DNA from: Byssovorax sp.
GTDB lineage: Bacteria > Myxococcota_A > Polyangia > Polyangiales > Polyangiaceae
DNA: 64,000 bases
Assembly (NCBI GenBank): GCA_025362495.1
Contig: JANYGI010000047.1
Location: forward strand, 62,001-126,000
Direction: 5' to 3'
The notes below the pieces were generated by a model. The model had not been told where the DNA came from. It worked only from the letters and a program-made list of their open reading frames with translations, and ran no database searches. Shown piece after piece: positions 41,101 to 60,500 of the stretch; within the stretch, counting starts at the first letter, position 1; each line of letters begins with the position of its first letter. Position numbers and translations under genes: made by a program.

Positions 41101-43501
41101 TCGAGAAGGTGAGATCGTGCTCTTCTTGCCAGGCGTCGGGGCCGAGGAGGCCAGTCGCGGCCTCGAGATACCGGAGCGCGACGTCGTAGGCTGTGGAGCT
41201 CTTGGCCCGCTGGCCCGCGAGCAGGTTGAGCCGGGCGAGCTCGTAGCGCTCGTGGGCCTCGACGATGAGCTCCACGCTCATGTCGAGCTGATTGACAATC
41301 TCGAAGATCCGCTCGGCGCGCCGCGCCTCGGGGATGCTGGCGAGGAGCAGGCGGCCAATGCGGAGGTGGAGCTTCTTCTTGAGGTCGCCCGAGATCAGCG
41401 CATACGCGGCCTCGCGGACGCGGTCGTGGAGGAACTCGTAGCGGATCGGGAGCACGTCGCTCACGCCGCTGACGCCGCTCGCGGAGGCCTCGCGCGCGGC
41501 CTCGGTCTGGAGGTACTTGTACTCGTCGCCGACAGGGAGGACGAGGCCGGCCTGGACCGCGTCCCAGAGCTCGACGGCGACGTCGACCGGCGTCGACTCG
41601 CTGATGACGGAGAGGGTCTTGAGGTCGAATGAAGCGCCGATGCAAGCCGCGAGGCGCACGACCCGCTGCGAGGCCTCGGGGAGCTTCTGGATCCGCTCCG
41701 CCATCAGGCCGGCGACATCGTCGGTGATGCTCGACTCCTGGATCCGGGCGAGGTTCCACGCCCACCGCCCCGAGTCGGCCGCGAAGGTGATGAGCTCGCG
41801 CGCGTGGAGCGAGATGAGGAATTGATTGACGAAGAACGGGTTACCCTCGGTCCGGTCGTGGACGAGCCGGGCCAGCTCCCGCGCGGCCTCGTCGTCGGGG
41901 CAGCCCAGGGTGTCGAGGATCATCCGCCGGACGTCGCCGAGATCGAGCGGCCGCAGCCGGATCTCGGCCACCGCGGCCTTCTCCTTCCGCAGCTCGGAGA
42001 GCATGAGCGCGAGCGGGTGCGCGCTCGTGACCTCGTTGTCGCGGTAGGTGCCAATGATCAGCAGGTGTCGGGTGCCGGGGCTCTCGAGCAGGAGCCGGAT
42101 CAGGCCGAGCGAGGCGCCGTCGGCCCACTGGAGATCGTCGAGGAAGATCGCCAGCGGGTGCTCGCGCCGGGCGAAGACGTTGATGAAGCGCTGGAAGACG
42201 AGGTTGAAGCGGTTCTGGGACTCGCTCGGGCCGACCGGGGGAACCGGCGGCTGCTTGCCCACGATGAGCGCTACCTCGGGGATCACGTCGATCACCACCT
42301 GACCGCTCGACCCCAGGGCCTCGTGGAGGCGCTTGCGCAGGGCGGTGATGTTCTTCTCGCTCTCGGAGAGCAGCTCGCGGATCAGGCTCTGGAAGGCCTG
42401 GATCATCGCGGCGTGAGGAGCGTTGTTGAGCTTGTCGAATTTGCCCGAGGTGAAGTAGCCGCGCCGCTCGGTGATCGGGCGCTGGATCTCGTTCACGACC
42501 GCGGACTTGCCGATGCCGGACTGGCCGGAGAGGAGCACCATCTCGGCGGCGCCCGTCGAGACCTGCTCGAAGAGGGCAATCAGGCGGTCCTTCTCCTTCT
42601 CGCGGCCATACAGCTTCTCCGGGATCCGGAAGTCCGAGGCGGCGTCGTGGGCGCCGGGCGAGAAGTCGCCGATGGTGCCGACCGTCTTGAGCTGCGAGGA
42701 GCACTCCTCGAGATCGGCGATCAGGCCATAGGCTGTCTGATACCGGTCCTCGGCGTTCTTGGCGAGGAGCTTCATCACCACGGAGGAGACGGCGTCGTCC
42801 ACGGTGGGGCGGATGCGGTGCGGCGGCTCGGGCGCGACGGCGAGGTGGCAATGGACCAGCGCCATCGGATCGGCGACGTCGAACGGCACGCGGCCGGCGA
42901 GCATCTCGAACAGGGTGACGCCGAGCGAGTACATGTCAGTGCGGTAATCGACTGCCCGGTTCATTCGCCCCGTCTGCTCGGGCGAGATGTAGGCCAGGGT
43001 GCCTTCGAGGCGGCTCGCGCCGGTGAGCACCGGGTTGTCGCGGCTGAGGCGAGAGGCGATGTCGAAGTTCGCCAGCTTGACCACACCCGACGTCTCGTCG
43101 ACGTAGATGTTCGCCGGCTCGACGTTGCGATGGACGATGTGCGCGCGGTGGAGCTCGCCCAGGATCTTTGCGAGCTCGCGCGCGATGTGGAGGGCCTCGA
43201 GCACCTCGATCCGGCGATGGGCGAGCAGGCTCCGCAGCGGCACTCCGCCGAAGTCTTCCATCACCACGACGACGCGGTTGCGGACCTTCTCGACGCCGTG
43301 AACCTTGACCACGCCCGGGAGATCGAGCGTCTGGCTGATCGAGGCGCCGTACCGCAGCTTCGCCACCTCATGCGAGCTGGGGTACTCCTTGCTCGACCGG
43401 CGGAGCAGCACGGGGCGGCCGTCGCGCGCAGCCCGCGTGACCACGGCGGAGGCGTCCTCGATCACGATCTCGGCCGCGGTGTACTCGTGCGCCGTGTCCA
43501 T
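38174..43501 (-). CDS. Pseudokinase-AAA ATPase-GAF-histidine kinase multidomain signalling protein
   Basis: A 1775-residue protein of the known trifunctional class. Residues 1-270 have the Ser/Thr kinase fold, but VAIK Lys is Arg34, HRD reads H-R-N (124-126) with the following Lys as Glu128, and DFG reads N-F-D (145-147), so catalysis is unlikely. Residues ~297-560 are an AAA/STAND ATPase with intact Walker A (GQSGIGKS, 326-333) and Walker B (FLDDLQWAD, ~454). A long helical TPR-like region follows, then GAF (~1345-1500), HisKA with phospho-acceptor His in [12 protein letters not shown] (~1530) and HATPase ([20 protein letters not shown]). No response regulator is adjacent. GAGGAGA precedes the ATG at 43501; the upstream in-frame extension is not supported. 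Confidence 0.9.
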   Translation of the reverse strand: MDTAHEYTAAEIVIEDASAVVTRAARDGRPVLLRRSSKEYPSSHEVAKLRYGASISQTLDLPGVVKVHGVEKVRNRVVVVMEDFGGVPLRSLLAHRRIEVLEALHIARELAKILGELHRAHIVHRNVEPANIYVDETSGVVKLANFDIASRLSRDNPVLTGASRLEGTLAYISPEQTGRMNRAVDYRTDMYSLGVTLFEMLAGRVPFDVADPMALVHCHLAVAPEPPHRIRPTVDDAVSSVVMKLLAKNAEDRYQTAYGLIADLEECSSQLKTVGTIGDFSPGAHDAASDFRIPEKLYGREKEKDRLIALFEQVSTGAAEMVLLSGQSGIGKSAVVNEIQRPITERRGYFTSGKFDKLNNAPHAAMIQAFQSLIRELLSESEKNITALRKRLHEALGSSGQVVIDVIPEVALIVGKQPPVPPVGPSESQNRFNLVFQRFINVFARREHPLAIFLDDLQWADGASLGLIRLLLESPGTRHLLIIGTYRDNEVTSAHPLALMLSELRKEKAAVAEIRLRPLDLGDVRRMILDTLGCPDDEAARELARLVHDRTEGNPFFVNQFLISLHARELITFAADSGRWAWNLARIQESSITDDVAGLMAERIQKLPEASQRVVRLAACIGASFDLKTLSVISESTPVDVAVELWDAVQAGLVLPVGDEYKYLQTEAAREASASGVSGVSDVLPIRYEFLHDRVREAAYALISGDLKKKLHLRIGRLLLASIPEARRAERIFEIVNQLDMSVELIVEAHERYELARLNLLAGQRAKSSTAYDVALRYLEAATGLLGPDAWQEEHDLTFSIHVLRAECEHLLGHIDAAMARFAVALAGAATTAEKARVHALEVMAYVSGADHDGVRRASGAALALYGVEVPAPEQLGPACGAEGARLGAALAGRNIPDLVHLAEATDPSSRARTELLSQDMVYGAYTNPMLFTLFAMTLVNESLEHGVSPGSSMGYATYAVAHSAMTADYATAHALGEVALGLADRLDGVNIRSRVEFWFSAFVNPWRRPLRTSYPFLERSYTALMESGSPNGAGVSAAQSIFLPLLGGDELQALQERTRRHYDMQVRLGHADNAQFMSCFLRMTTLLIRGSILPEQEAEIGEAGVIERSAAYLAVRLTYELLDMIVAFIFGDIPRALALATSGATHIHFVFGHIAEAEFRFFRALVMAAVLPTSTPEERESRLALFEEDRKKLALWAENSPENFGYKYDLVRAEEARVLGDSESAMALYDKAIEGAAEQEFTHHQAIAGELAASFYLARGLKKIARAYLAEARYAYLRWGATAKVAALDVQHAGLLPRAGLEIRPGGEGTSGAALDLITVMKASQAISGEIVLDELLRKLMTTVLENAGAQRGLLLLKGDHEIIVEAGSGAEAILVTDATVEDRADVSRAIVRYVERTRESIVLGDAANEGQFRSDPYVATARPKSILCMPILSHQQLVGVLYLENNLVASAFTPERCRVLELLAAQAAISLENARLYDTLENRVKVRTQELSTSNEELSLTLRRLKETQKQLIMQEKLASLGALTSGIAHEIKNPLNFINNFAELSVGLADDLLQEIQGQKARLDPDSLTAIDEIIGDLQQNAAKINEHGKRADDIVRAMLEHSRSGAGERRDIDVNALLGEYTNLAYQGFRSQDTAFNVSIETAYDPAVGTILIPSQEIGRVFLNLINNACYAARAQRQRLGERFSPTIRVSTKSLGDRVEIRVRDNGAGIPPSVREKIFNPFFTTKPPGEGTGLGLSISYEIVQSNGGTIVFDTVEGMHTEFIVTLPRRGS

Positions 43502-43641
43502 TCGTCGTCTCTCCTCGGTGCCGCCGGGTTTCGCGGGAAGGCCCCTCGATCCGGCCGAGGCTATCATCGGAGCCGATAAATCGCGCGATAAACTGCCTCG
43601 ATCGCCGCGCCCCCGCCGGGCATCACCATCGTCCCTCCGGC

Positions 43642-43668
43642 TTGACAGCGCCGCTCGGCGCCTGTTAT
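43642..43668 (+). promoter_or_regulatory. Probable sigma-70-type promoter of the patatin gene
   Basis: A perfect TTGACA (43642-43647) is followed by TGTTAT (43663-43668) at a short 15-base spacing. The spacer contains a perfect inverted repeat, GCGCC-GCTC-GGCGC (43648-43661), which could be an operator. The start codon is 27 bases further on. Spacing shorter than 17 could mean activator dependence. Confidence 0.5.
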
Positions 43669-43694
43669 TGAGACGTCGACGCGCGGAGGTCCGG

Positions 43695-44792
43695 TTGAAC
43701 GTCCTTTCCATCGACGGCGGCGTGAGCGCGTCGCTTCATACCCGGATCATCCGGCAAATCGAGGAGGCTCGCCCAGGCTTCCTCGGCGCCACAGACCTCT
43801 TCGCCGGCACGTCCGACGGCGCCTTCGCCGCGCTCTACCTCGCCTCCCGGCAGAGCCGTACGCCCGGCGCGAGCGCTCGTGCCCTCGGCGAGTGCGTGGA
43901 GATGCTGCACGAGATCCTGGCTATTTTCCGGGTGTCGCCCGGCGCGGCGCTGCGCGTGCTCACCGGCCGTAGCCCGCGCGCGCTCGCGGCGGCGATGCGG
44001 TCAGTGCTGGAGCGGTGCTTCGGCGGCGAGACGCTGGGCGATCTCGCCGAGCGCGGGCGCAAGGTCGCCATCGTCAGCATCCACCGGAAGACCTGGAAAC
44101 GAAGGGTCTTCAAGAGCTTCGACTTCGAGTCCGACGCGGAGCGCCGGCGCACTCTGGTCGATGTGGCGCTCTCCAGCGCGGCCTTCCCCGTCGTCCTGGC
44201 GGAGCACACGAGCGAGCTCGACGGCGAGTCGTACCTCGATGGGGCCCTGCTCGCGAACAATCCCACCCTGGTCGCGGTGCGCGCGGCGATGGATCACCTG
44301 GCCACGACGGGAGCCGGCGGCGCCGGCGGGCGAGATCTGCTGAGCGAGCTCGCGGTGCTCTCGTTCGGCGCGACGGAGGGGCTGGGGGAGAAGGCGAGTG
44401 AGGCCCAGGGCGGAGGGCTGCTGGAGAGGCTGCCGCGCGCGCTCGATCGCCTCGGCTTCGCGGGGTGGACGCAGCTCCTGGCGCGGCCGCTCTATTTTCC
44501 CGACTTCATGATCCAGAGCTCGGTCGACGTCATCGATGTGCAGTGTCGGGCGCTGCTCGAGGACAGGTATCGTCGGATCCGGCCGGCGATACCTGAGCTC
44601 GACTACATCCTGAGCGTGTTCGCCTCGCGCGACTGGCTGCGCGAGCGGCTGGATCGCGAGGTGGCGGGGCGCTTCGGGGCGAAGGCAGAAGATCTGGCGT
44701 GGGTGGCAGAGCGCTGGCTGCCTCGCTCGCCGGGTCCCGCGGCCTCCTCGCCGGAGGATATCAACCCCGGGCCACGGCGGCTCCCCGGGTGA
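43695..44792 (+). CDS. Patatin-like phospholipase family protein
   Basis: A 365-residue patatin domain protein without a signal peptide. The oxyanion loop is DGGVSAS at residues 7-13, the nucleophile Ser40 lies in GTSDG, and the catalytic Asp is in YLDGALLANNP near residue 180. This Ser-Asp dyad hydrolyses acyl esters of lipids. The start is TTG at 43695, because GGAGGT is 4 bases upstream and the fold begins at LNVLSIDGG; the frame is open further upstream without signal. Its last 32 bases overlap the end of the convergent PKS gene. With the patatin-WD40 gene on the other side, the assembly line is flanked by two patatins. Confidence 0.87.
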   Translation: MNVLSIDGGVSASLHTRIIRQIEEARPGFLGATDLFAGTSDGAFAALYLASRQSRTPGASARALGECVEMLHEILAIFRVSPGAALRVLTGRSPRALAAAMRSVLERCFGGETLGDLAERGRKVAIVSIHRKTWKRRVFKSFDFESDAERRRTLVDVALSSAAFPVVLAEHTSELDGESYLDGALLANNPTLVAVRAAMDHLATTGAGGAGGRDLLSELAVLSFGATEGLGEKASEAQGGGLLERLPRALDRLGFAGWTQLLARPLYFPDFMIQSSVDVIDVQCRALLEDRYRRIRPAIPELDYILSVFASRDWLRERLDREVAGRFGAKAEDLAWVAERWLPRSPGPAASSPEDINPGPRRLPG

Positions 44793-47700
44793 TGCACTCG
44801 TTGAGCTTCGCCGCCAGCACCTGGACGTGCGGCGGGCGGAGCAGCTCCAGGTGCTCTCCCGGGATCTTGTGGACCTCGACCCCGCCGGCCGCGAGAACGC
44901 GCCAGCCCATCGAGGGATCGGCGTCGTACTTGCCGCCGAGCGAGGTGGCTTGAAACACCGTGACCCCGTGAGGATAGGCCTCGGGCCGGTAATCGAGCGT
45001 CTGCTTCACGTGGAGCAAGAAGAGATCGAACATCGGTCGCATCGCCGGCTGGCGGAGCGCGAGCAAGCGTGACTCCGGAGGGACGAAGTTGGCCATGGTC
45101 GATCGCGCGAGGATCGACTGCAGAAAATCGGCGTCGGGGCGCAGGCGCGAGAGCTCTTTGAGGCTCGGGAGCGTCGGCGCGGGCCTCGTGGCGCGACCCG
45201 GGCCGGACCGCACGAGATAGAAGTAGTCGTGGAGATGTGGCCAGATGGTGCGGCCCACGCCGGTGATGAAGAGTCGGGCCATCAGCGCCGCCGAGGGGCG
45301 GTGGCCGAGGACGGGCGCAGGCTCGTCCACCAGGGCGACGAGGCCCAGAGTCTGCCCGGCGCGCCGGAGCTGCTGCGCCATCTCGAAGGCCACGAGACAG
45401 CCGAAGGAGAAGCCGCCGAGGAAGTACGGACCGCGCGGCTGCACGGCGCGGATCGCCGCGACATAGGTCGTCGCCATCTCTTCGATGGTGCGGTCGGGCG
45501 GCTCGAGCCCGTCGAGGCCGCGGGCCTGGAGCCCGTAGAAGGGTTGATCCGGGCCTAGCTCGCGGGCGAGAGCGAAGTACGGAAAGACGATGCCTGCCGC
45601 GGGGTGAACGAAGAACAGCGGAGGCCGCGAGCCGCCCGGCTGGATGGCCACGAGCGGTGACGACGGCGCGGGATCGGCGCGCCGATCGAGGGCGCGCGCC
45701 ATGCGCTCCACCGTGGAGCCGCGGAAGGCGGCGTGCGCGGGCACCTCTTGCCCGAGCTCCTGGCGGATGCGATCGGTGATCCGTAACGTGATGAGCGAGT
45801 CGGCGCCCAGCTCGAAGAAGTCGTCGTGGACTCCGATGCTCTCGACGCCGAGCAGCTCGCCGCAGATCGCCGCGATCCGGCGCTCGGTCTCGTCGCGCGG
45901 GGCGACGTGGGGAGTCCGGAGATCGGGCCGCGGCTGGAGCGAGAGGGCCTGTCCCTGGCTCGCGCGCGGCGCGCGGGGCTCGCGCCGCCGCGGGGGTGAA
46001 GGCGCGGCAATCGCTACGAAAGTAGCCACTTTCCCGCGAGCCACGATGAGACCATGGTCGGATCCGGCGCGCCCCGTCGGCGTGCGCGGGTAGGCCTCGA
46101 CGTCGAGGAAGCCGTGCTCGCGGGTGATATCCACCCAGCGGTCGAGCGCGAGGAGCGGTGACTCGGTGCGGACGGCGTCATCGTAATACCACCAGCCCTC
46201 GGCGAGACCCCAGCTCAGCGTATCCCAGCGGCGCGCCTTGACGACCTCGACCCAGGCCATCGTCCCGCCGGGCACGAGCAAGCTCGCGAGCTGGCCGACC
46301 GCGGCGATCACGTCGCGGGTGGCGTGAAGGACGTTGTACGCCACCACGAGATCGAAGTTCTGGAGATCGTACCCTTGCGCCGCCGGATCGCGCGAGGCGT
46401 CGAGGGTGCCAAAGCGCATGAGCTCGCCGAGCCCCTTCTCCGCGGCCTTGCGGCGCGCGTCGTCGACGAACACCTTGCCGAGATCGGTGAAATGGTACTC
46501 GACGTCGGCCCCGGCGAGCGCCTCGACGAGGGGCCAGGTCAAGAGCCCCTGCCCGCCCCCGACCTCGAGGATGCGCAGAGTCCGCCCGCCTGCCACCTCG
46601 ACCAGCCTGGTGACCGCCGCGACCAGGAGCGAGATGTAGATACGCTCGTTCCGGTACTCCACCGTGGCGCGCTGGCTCTCCTCGACGAGGCGGGTGCTGC
46701 CGCCCGGGTAGAGCACGCCGATCGCCTCGATTTTCCCTGTCAACGATTGCGGGTACGTGGCTGAGCAGTGATCGAGGAAGGCGACGAGACCGCGGAAGCC
46801 CGGGTGATCGTCGAGCCGCGCGCGCACCGCGGCGATCGAGGGAAAATCGGACGCGCTCTCGGTGAAGGCGACCTCGTCTCCGGTCAACCGGACCACGCCG
46901 TCCTCGGCCAGCATGGTCAGCATGGCGTCGAAGAGGCGGGCGAACTTCGGGAGGATGCCTGTTCGCTGGAGGAGCGATTGGCGGGAGAAGACCTGACCTT
47001 TCTCGACCGGGACGCCGCTCGCGATCAGGAAATCGATCACCTTGCGCGACGACAGGGCATCGAGCGCGGGCACGAGGCCGGGGTAGCTCTCGATCGGGCG
47101 GATCGCGAGAGAGGCCGTGAGCTCGGCCTCGGTCGCGGACAACCATTCTGCTTCAGCGACGAGATCGAGCGCGGGCCCGGGCGCGGGCTCGGGAGCAACA
47201 GCGATCGAGGTGGGCAATTCGATCCAGTGGCGCTGGCGCTCGAACGGGTACGTGGGCAGGTGAACCCGGCGCCGCGTCTCGCCGGCGCGGAGAGCGGGCC
47301 AGTCGACACGGGCGCCCGCGATCCACAGCTCGCCCAGCGCGCCGAGGAGGCGCTCGAGATCGGGAGTCCGGCCGCCGCGCGAGCCGAGCGACGGGAGGGC
47401 GGAGAGCCCGTGTTGCTCGGCGAGGGCGGAGAGCGCGCGACCGGGCCCGACCTCCAGCAGCAGGCTGCCCTCGCCGATCGCGAGGAGCCCCGGCGAGAAG
47501 CGAACAGTGCCCCGGAGGTGGCGGGCCCAGTACGCGGGATCGGTCGCCTCGGCCGCGGTGATCAGCGCGCCGGTGACGTTCGACAGATACGGTATCTGCG
47601 GGGGGTGGAGGCGCACCTTCCGCACCTCGTCCGTGAAGGCGGTGAGGATCGGATCCATGCTCGCGGAGTGGAAGGCGTGGGAGGCGCGGAGGCGCCGGCT

Positions 47701-49852
47701 CGCCGCGCCGCGCTCGGTGAGGCGCGCTTCGAGCTTCGCCATCGCCTCTGCGGGGCCGGAGACGACGACCGACGTGGGGCCGTTCTGCGCGGCGAGCGAC
47801 AGCGATTGACCGAGCAAGGGGCGGACCTCGGCCTCCGCGAGATCGATTGACAGCATCACTCCCGGCGGGGCGATGGCCATGAGCCGGCCGCGCGCGGCGA
47901 CGAGCGCGAGCCCGTCGGACAGCGAGAAGACACCGGCCAGACAGGCCGCGACGTACTCGCCCAGGCTGTGACCGAGCATGACGTCCGGACGGATACCGAA
48001 GCTCATCCAGAGGCGGGCGAGGGCCAGCTCGGTGACGAAGAGCGCCGGTTGCGCGAAGGCCGTTCCCGACAGGGCGTCGGTCGCGTCGTTTTCGTGACAG
48101 CTATTGCCGTCGTGGATGAGCGGCCGGATGTCGAGGCCGAGGATCGGTGAGAGGATCGCGGCACACTCGTCGACCACGGCCCGGTACCCGGGCTCGGTGC
48201 GGTAGAGATCGGCGCCCATTCCGGCGAACTGCGCGCCCTGGCCGGGGAAGAGAAAAGCGACCTTCGGGGCGGCGCCGGGCTCGGCCTCGGCCGTCGACCA
48301 GCGCGCCGGATCGTGGAGCGCAGCGGCGGCAGCCGCGCCATCGGCCGCGAGGACGAAGCGGCGGTGTGCGAAGGCGCGGCGACCGCTCTCCAGGGTGTGC
48401 GCGACGTCGGCGAGGCTCAGCCCCGGATGACGTTCGAGGTGGGTCGCGAGATTGGCAGTGACCGCGTCGAGCGCGGCCGGCGTGCGGGCCGAGAGCGCGA
48501 GCACCTGGAGCGGGCGTGACGGCCCGGTCGCGGGCAGCAATGGCGCTTCCTCGACGACGGCATGAGCGTTGGTGCCGCCGAAGCCGAAGGAGCTGACTCC
48601 GGCTCTGCGCGGGGCCTCACCGCGGGGCCAGGGCGTGCGCGCCGCGTTGACCACGAACGGGCTGCTGGCGAAATCGATGGCAGGATTGGGTGTCTCGAAA
48701 TGGAGGCTCGGCGGTAACGACTCGTGGTGGAGCGCGAGGACGGTCTTGATCAGGCTGGCGACGCCGGCCGCGGTGTTGAGGTGACCGATGCTGGGCTTGA
48801 CGGAGCCGATGCCGCAGAAGCCTCGCGCCTCGGTGCCGGCACGGAAAGCCTGCGTGAGCGCAGCGATCTCGATGGGATCGCCCAGCGCCGTGCCGGTCCC
48901 GTGCGCCTCGACGTAGCTTATCGACCGGGCGCTGACGCCGGCGATGGCGTGGGCCATGGCGATGACCTCGGCCTGGCCATCGATGCTGGGCGCGGTGTAA
49001 CCGACCTTGGCCGAGCCATCGTTGTTGACGGCGGCGCCGAGGATCACGGCGAGGATCGGATCGCCGTCCGCGAGGGCGTCGGCGAGGCGACGGAGGACGA
49101 CGACGCCCGCGCCGTCCCCCGCGACCGTCCCCTGGGCCGCGGCGTCGAACGCGCGACAGTGCCCGTCGGGAGAGAGGATGTTTCCGGGCTGGTGGAGGTG
49201 CCCGGTCCCCTGGGGAAAGACCACCGAGACCCCGCCGGCGAGCGCCGCGTCGCACTGGTACGCCAGCAGGGCCTGACAGGCAATCTGCACGGCGACGAGC
49301 GAGGTCGAGCACGCGGTCTGGATGGTGATGCTCGGGCCGCGCAGATCGAGCTTGTAGGCGACGCGCGTGGTGAGGTGATCCTTGTCGTTGCCGATCACCG
49401 GCGAGAGCGCGCCCATCGACTCCATCAAGGGTCGGTTGGGGGCGAGGTGGTGGAGCAAGTAGCCATCGGCCGCCGCTCCGCCGTAGACGCCGATGGACCC
49501 CGGGAAACGCGCCGCATCGACGCCGGCGTGCTCCAGCGCTTCCCAGGCGAGCTCGAGGAAGATGCGGTGCTGAGGATCGGTGGTGGACGCCTCGCGCGGG
49601 CTCATCCCGAAGAAGGCAGCGTCGAAGTCGGGGACGCCGTCGAGCCGGGCGCGGGCGCGGACGTAGCGCGGGTTGGCGAGGAGCTTCGGGCAGACGCCGG
49701 CCGCGAGGAGGTCGGCGTCGGTGAGGGTGGTTATCGACTCGACGCCGTTCGAGAGGTTCTGCCAGAAGGCCTCGATGTTCGCGGCGCCGGGGAAGCGGCC
49801 TGCCATTCCGATGATCGCGATGCCCAGCGTCGACTCACCATCCGCGACCGAT

Positions 49853-49860
<8 letters not shown>
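44761..49860 (-). CDS. Type I polyketide synthase, KS-AT-MT-ACP-TE
   Basis: A terminal PKS module of about 1700 residues. KS: active-site Cys near 184 (TACSTSL) with His motifs EAHGTGTALGDP and SIGHLNTAAG. AT: GHSLGEYVAA (~632) and a HAFH motif in the region where malonyl-specific ATs have it, so malonyl-CoA is the likely extender. Methyltransferase with SAM motif ILEVGGGQG (~1102), of the type found in PKS C-methylation, though O-methylation cannot be excluded. ACP with GADSL (~1353). TE with GFSFG (~1485) and a His in PGEHLELL. There is no KR, DH or ER, so the new beta-carbon stays a ketone. Two ATG codons (49863, 49860) follow AAGGA; the second has better spacing. The start overlaps the NRPS stop. 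Confidence 0.93.
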
Positions 49861-57370
<7,510 letters not shown>

Positions 57371-57390
57371 CACGTCGATCCGAAGTCGGG

Positions 57391-57406
57391 CACGCTAACA
57401 AGCGTG
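57391..57406. promoter_or_regulatory. Inverted repeat in the NRPS leader
   Basis: CACGCT-AACA-AGCGTG is a perfect 6-base inverted repeat, 21-36 bases upstream of the NRPS ATG. On the minus strand it overlaps the region where a -10 would fall after TTGCCA (57420-57415). As the first element upstream of the assembly-line transcript, it is a candidate operator for a pathway regulator. A TTTTCTTT run follows it on the plus strand, but no plus-strand gene precedes it, so a terminator role is unlikely. Confidence 0.4.
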
Positions 57407-57444
57407 GTTTTCTTTGGCAAGCTGCGCGCGAGCGGATCGACGAT

Positions 57445-57474
57445 TTGTGCCGCGGCGGCGACGGGGGTTAGGAT
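57445..57474 (+). promoter_or_regulatory. Possible promoter for the patatin-WD40 gene
   Basis: TTGTGC (57445-57450), an 18-base spacer and TAGGAT (57469-57474) face the plus-strand gene. Transcription would begin near 57482, leaving a short leader before the ATG at 57517 with a GGGGAGA ribosome-binding site. Confidence 0.4.
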
Positions 57475-57516
57475 GCGCCGCCGGGCGCTTGGCGAGTGTC
57501 CGGGGAGACGAAGATC

Positions 57517-60500
57517 ATGAAGATGCCCGATGACGAGCTGACCCTCGCCCTCAACGGGAGCGGAGACGCCAGCGTCGCGATGCGCCAGCGCTTCCTCGAG
57601 CGGTGCCCCGATCTCCGCGGCAAGGTCGACGAGAACCTCGCGAGACGCTTCGTGGCGGTCAAGTACGACCGCGATCACAACTTCAACCTTCCCCCGCCTC
57701 CGCCAGCTCCGCCGCCGCCGCCGGCGCTACGGGTGATCCTCTTCGGCCACGTGACGCTAGTGCAGCGGCGTGGGCATGAGCAGGTGACACGCTCGTGCGG
57801 GCCGATGGCGACCTTCGGCGAAGAGGTCGTCAAGGCCTGGAGCGATCCGACGCCGGCTCCGGGCGCGCCGATCCCGGAGGTCGTCAACGCCTTCACCAAG
57901 TCGGTGACCTACGTGCTGGAGCTCCCCTTGCCAGAGTTCGACGAGGTGCCGGGGCTGCGGAGCACCGACGAAGACTCGCTGCTCGCGCGGATCCTCGAGG
58001 CCTACGACGTGCACGAGATCGCGCCGGACATCGTGCGGACGCTGGCGCTCCGACCCGAGCTGGTCGAGGTGGACGACGAGGGGCTCTATCAGCTGCTGGA
58101 GGGCGCCGAGATCCGCCACGTGGAGGCCGGCGAAATGCTGGCGGCGGCCGGCGCGATCCCGCCGGCGTTCTTCGTGCTGCTGGAGCAAGGGAACGCCTTC
58201 GAGCTGCGGACGCCGGGCAAGGGCGCGTACGACGTGTCGACGGTGCCCGCGCCGGCGTGCTCGGGGATCGCCTACCTGATCAAGGACCAGCCGCTCGACG
58301 CGGCGATCCACGTCCAGCGCGAGGGGTCGGTGGTCGTGCTCAGCGAGCGCGCGTTCTGGCAGCTCTTCCGTTTCAACACCGATTTCCAGCGGGCGATCAT
58401 CCGCGGCAACAACCTCGATCTCCGGGTGCGCAACGGGCGCGGCCCCAAGGTCGATCCGTCGGACACGAGCGTCTTTCTGGTCATGCAGAAGGACGGGCTC
58501 TCGCTGCCGCTGCGCGGGCTCACCGATCTGCTCGCCGACAGCCTCGTGACCCACCTCTACGACAACGTGCTGGTGGTCCACGCGGTGCCGAGACCCGCGC
58601 CCGGCGAGCCGACGACGGCGAAGCCCAGGGTGCGGTCCGGCGAGCCCGGCGCGCCGTGGCTCGAGCACGTCTGGGTCGAGATCGGCGACTCGCTCGTGGG
58701 CAGCTTGATGGACGCGCGAACGCGGTACGCCGCGGCGCGGAGCGAGGCCGACGGGCGGCCCGACGTGACGTTGATCGAGACGTCGGAGCTGCCCAATCTG
58801 CGCTCGTTTTTCCGGGATTTCGACAAGCTCGACACGCTCGACACGACGTTCAAGGTGGTCCACTTGACGGACCGCCCCGACGCGCTGCCGCCGATCGAGC
58901 TGATCGCGGCCGGGGCGAGCATCCTTTACGCGGGCGTCCTCGCCGAGGCTCCGCCGACGCTCGGGGTCGGCGCCGCGGCGTACTTCGCCGAGGGGGTCGC
59001 GGCGGCGGCGACGATCGCTCCGACGATGGCGGAGAAGGCCAGGGCGACGATCGGCGAGACGCTGTCGATCGCGAAGAAGACGGTCACGTTCGCGGGGCGG
59101 CTGGTGCACGGGCTCAAGGAGCGGCAGTCGCTCGGGCGCGGCAACCTGCCGGCGGCGTGGCCCCTCGGGACGGTGCGGCTCCGGCTACCGGAGGCGCTGC
59201 GCACCGCGCTCCAGGCCCGCGCGGACCAGCCTCCGACGCGCTTCGCCGATCTCGGCGACGCGATCGAAAAGCAGGCGCGACCGACGATGGATCGCTGGGC
59301 GCGCGCCGTGACGACGCGACGCGTGGGCCTCGCGCTCGGCGGCGGCGGGACCTACGGCGACGTGCATGTGCCCTTCATCAAGGCGCTCGTGAAAGAGCAC
59401 GTGCCGATCGACATGGTGTCGGGAGCGAGCGTGGGATCGACGATCGGCGCGTACTACTGCGGGCTCGATCTCGATGGGCTGGACCTTTACTGGAGCCACC
59501 GATCGCTGCTCCTCGCGGCGGGCGCCGTGGGCTTCGTCAGCAGCATCGGAGTCGAGGTCGCGATGACGTACGACCTCGGGCAGCTCGATCTCGCCCAGAC
59601 CGAGATCCCGTTCTTCCCCGTCGTCACCGACGCCGACGTGGGCGTCGAGTCGTACCTGAGCAAGGGCACGTTCGCCGTCGGAGTCCGCGCCAGCGGATCG
59701 CTGCCGCCGCTGCTCGGGCCGACGGTGCAAGGCGATCGGCGCTACCTCGACGGCGGGCTCGTGGCGAACGTGCCGGTCAACGTGCTGGTGGCCGAGGGCG
59801 CCGCGCTGATCGTGGCATCGAACCCGATCGCGCGGCTCGAGGCGCTCGATCGAAAGCAGCCGTTCGACGTGCCGCTGTTCGGCGTGCTCCTGCGCGAGAG
59901 CAACCCGCTCGCGCGCTTCCAGGACGCCAAGCGCATGGTGCCGATGATCTTCGGCGTGGCCGGCCAGTCGCAGGCCGTCAACGCCGACGTGATGTTCCGG
60001 CCCTCCGAGGCCGAAGCGGGCCTTTTCAACAGCCACCACCCCGATTTTCAGAAGATCGCGCTCGCGTCGGTGCTGCTCAAGAAAGCGGTCGCCGACGTGG
60101 CGAACAAGTGGCGCGCGAGCCTGGGTCACCCGCCCGAGCGCGTCCGGATCACGAGGGACGACAGCGGCCGCTCGATCCTCACGGTCGACGGCTGGGACGG
60201 CTGGATCGGCTTCGTCGGGGCGAGCGCGACGATCGATCCCGTGAGCCGGCCGCTGCTGCAGGAGATCGCTGATTTTCTCGGCCGGCACCCCGAGGTGCTC
60301 AAGGTGCGGGTCGAGGTCAGGACCACCGGATCCGTGAGCGCGACGAAGCTGGCCGAGCGCGTGAGGTCGGTGCTCGCCGAGCGCGGCGTGAAGCCCGAGC
60401 GACTCGGGATCGAGCAGCCCCAGGACAGCGCGTCGTCGCGCGGCGCGAAGGCGAACGAGGCGGCGCCGGAGCCCCAGGTCTGGTTCCCCATCGAGCGGAA

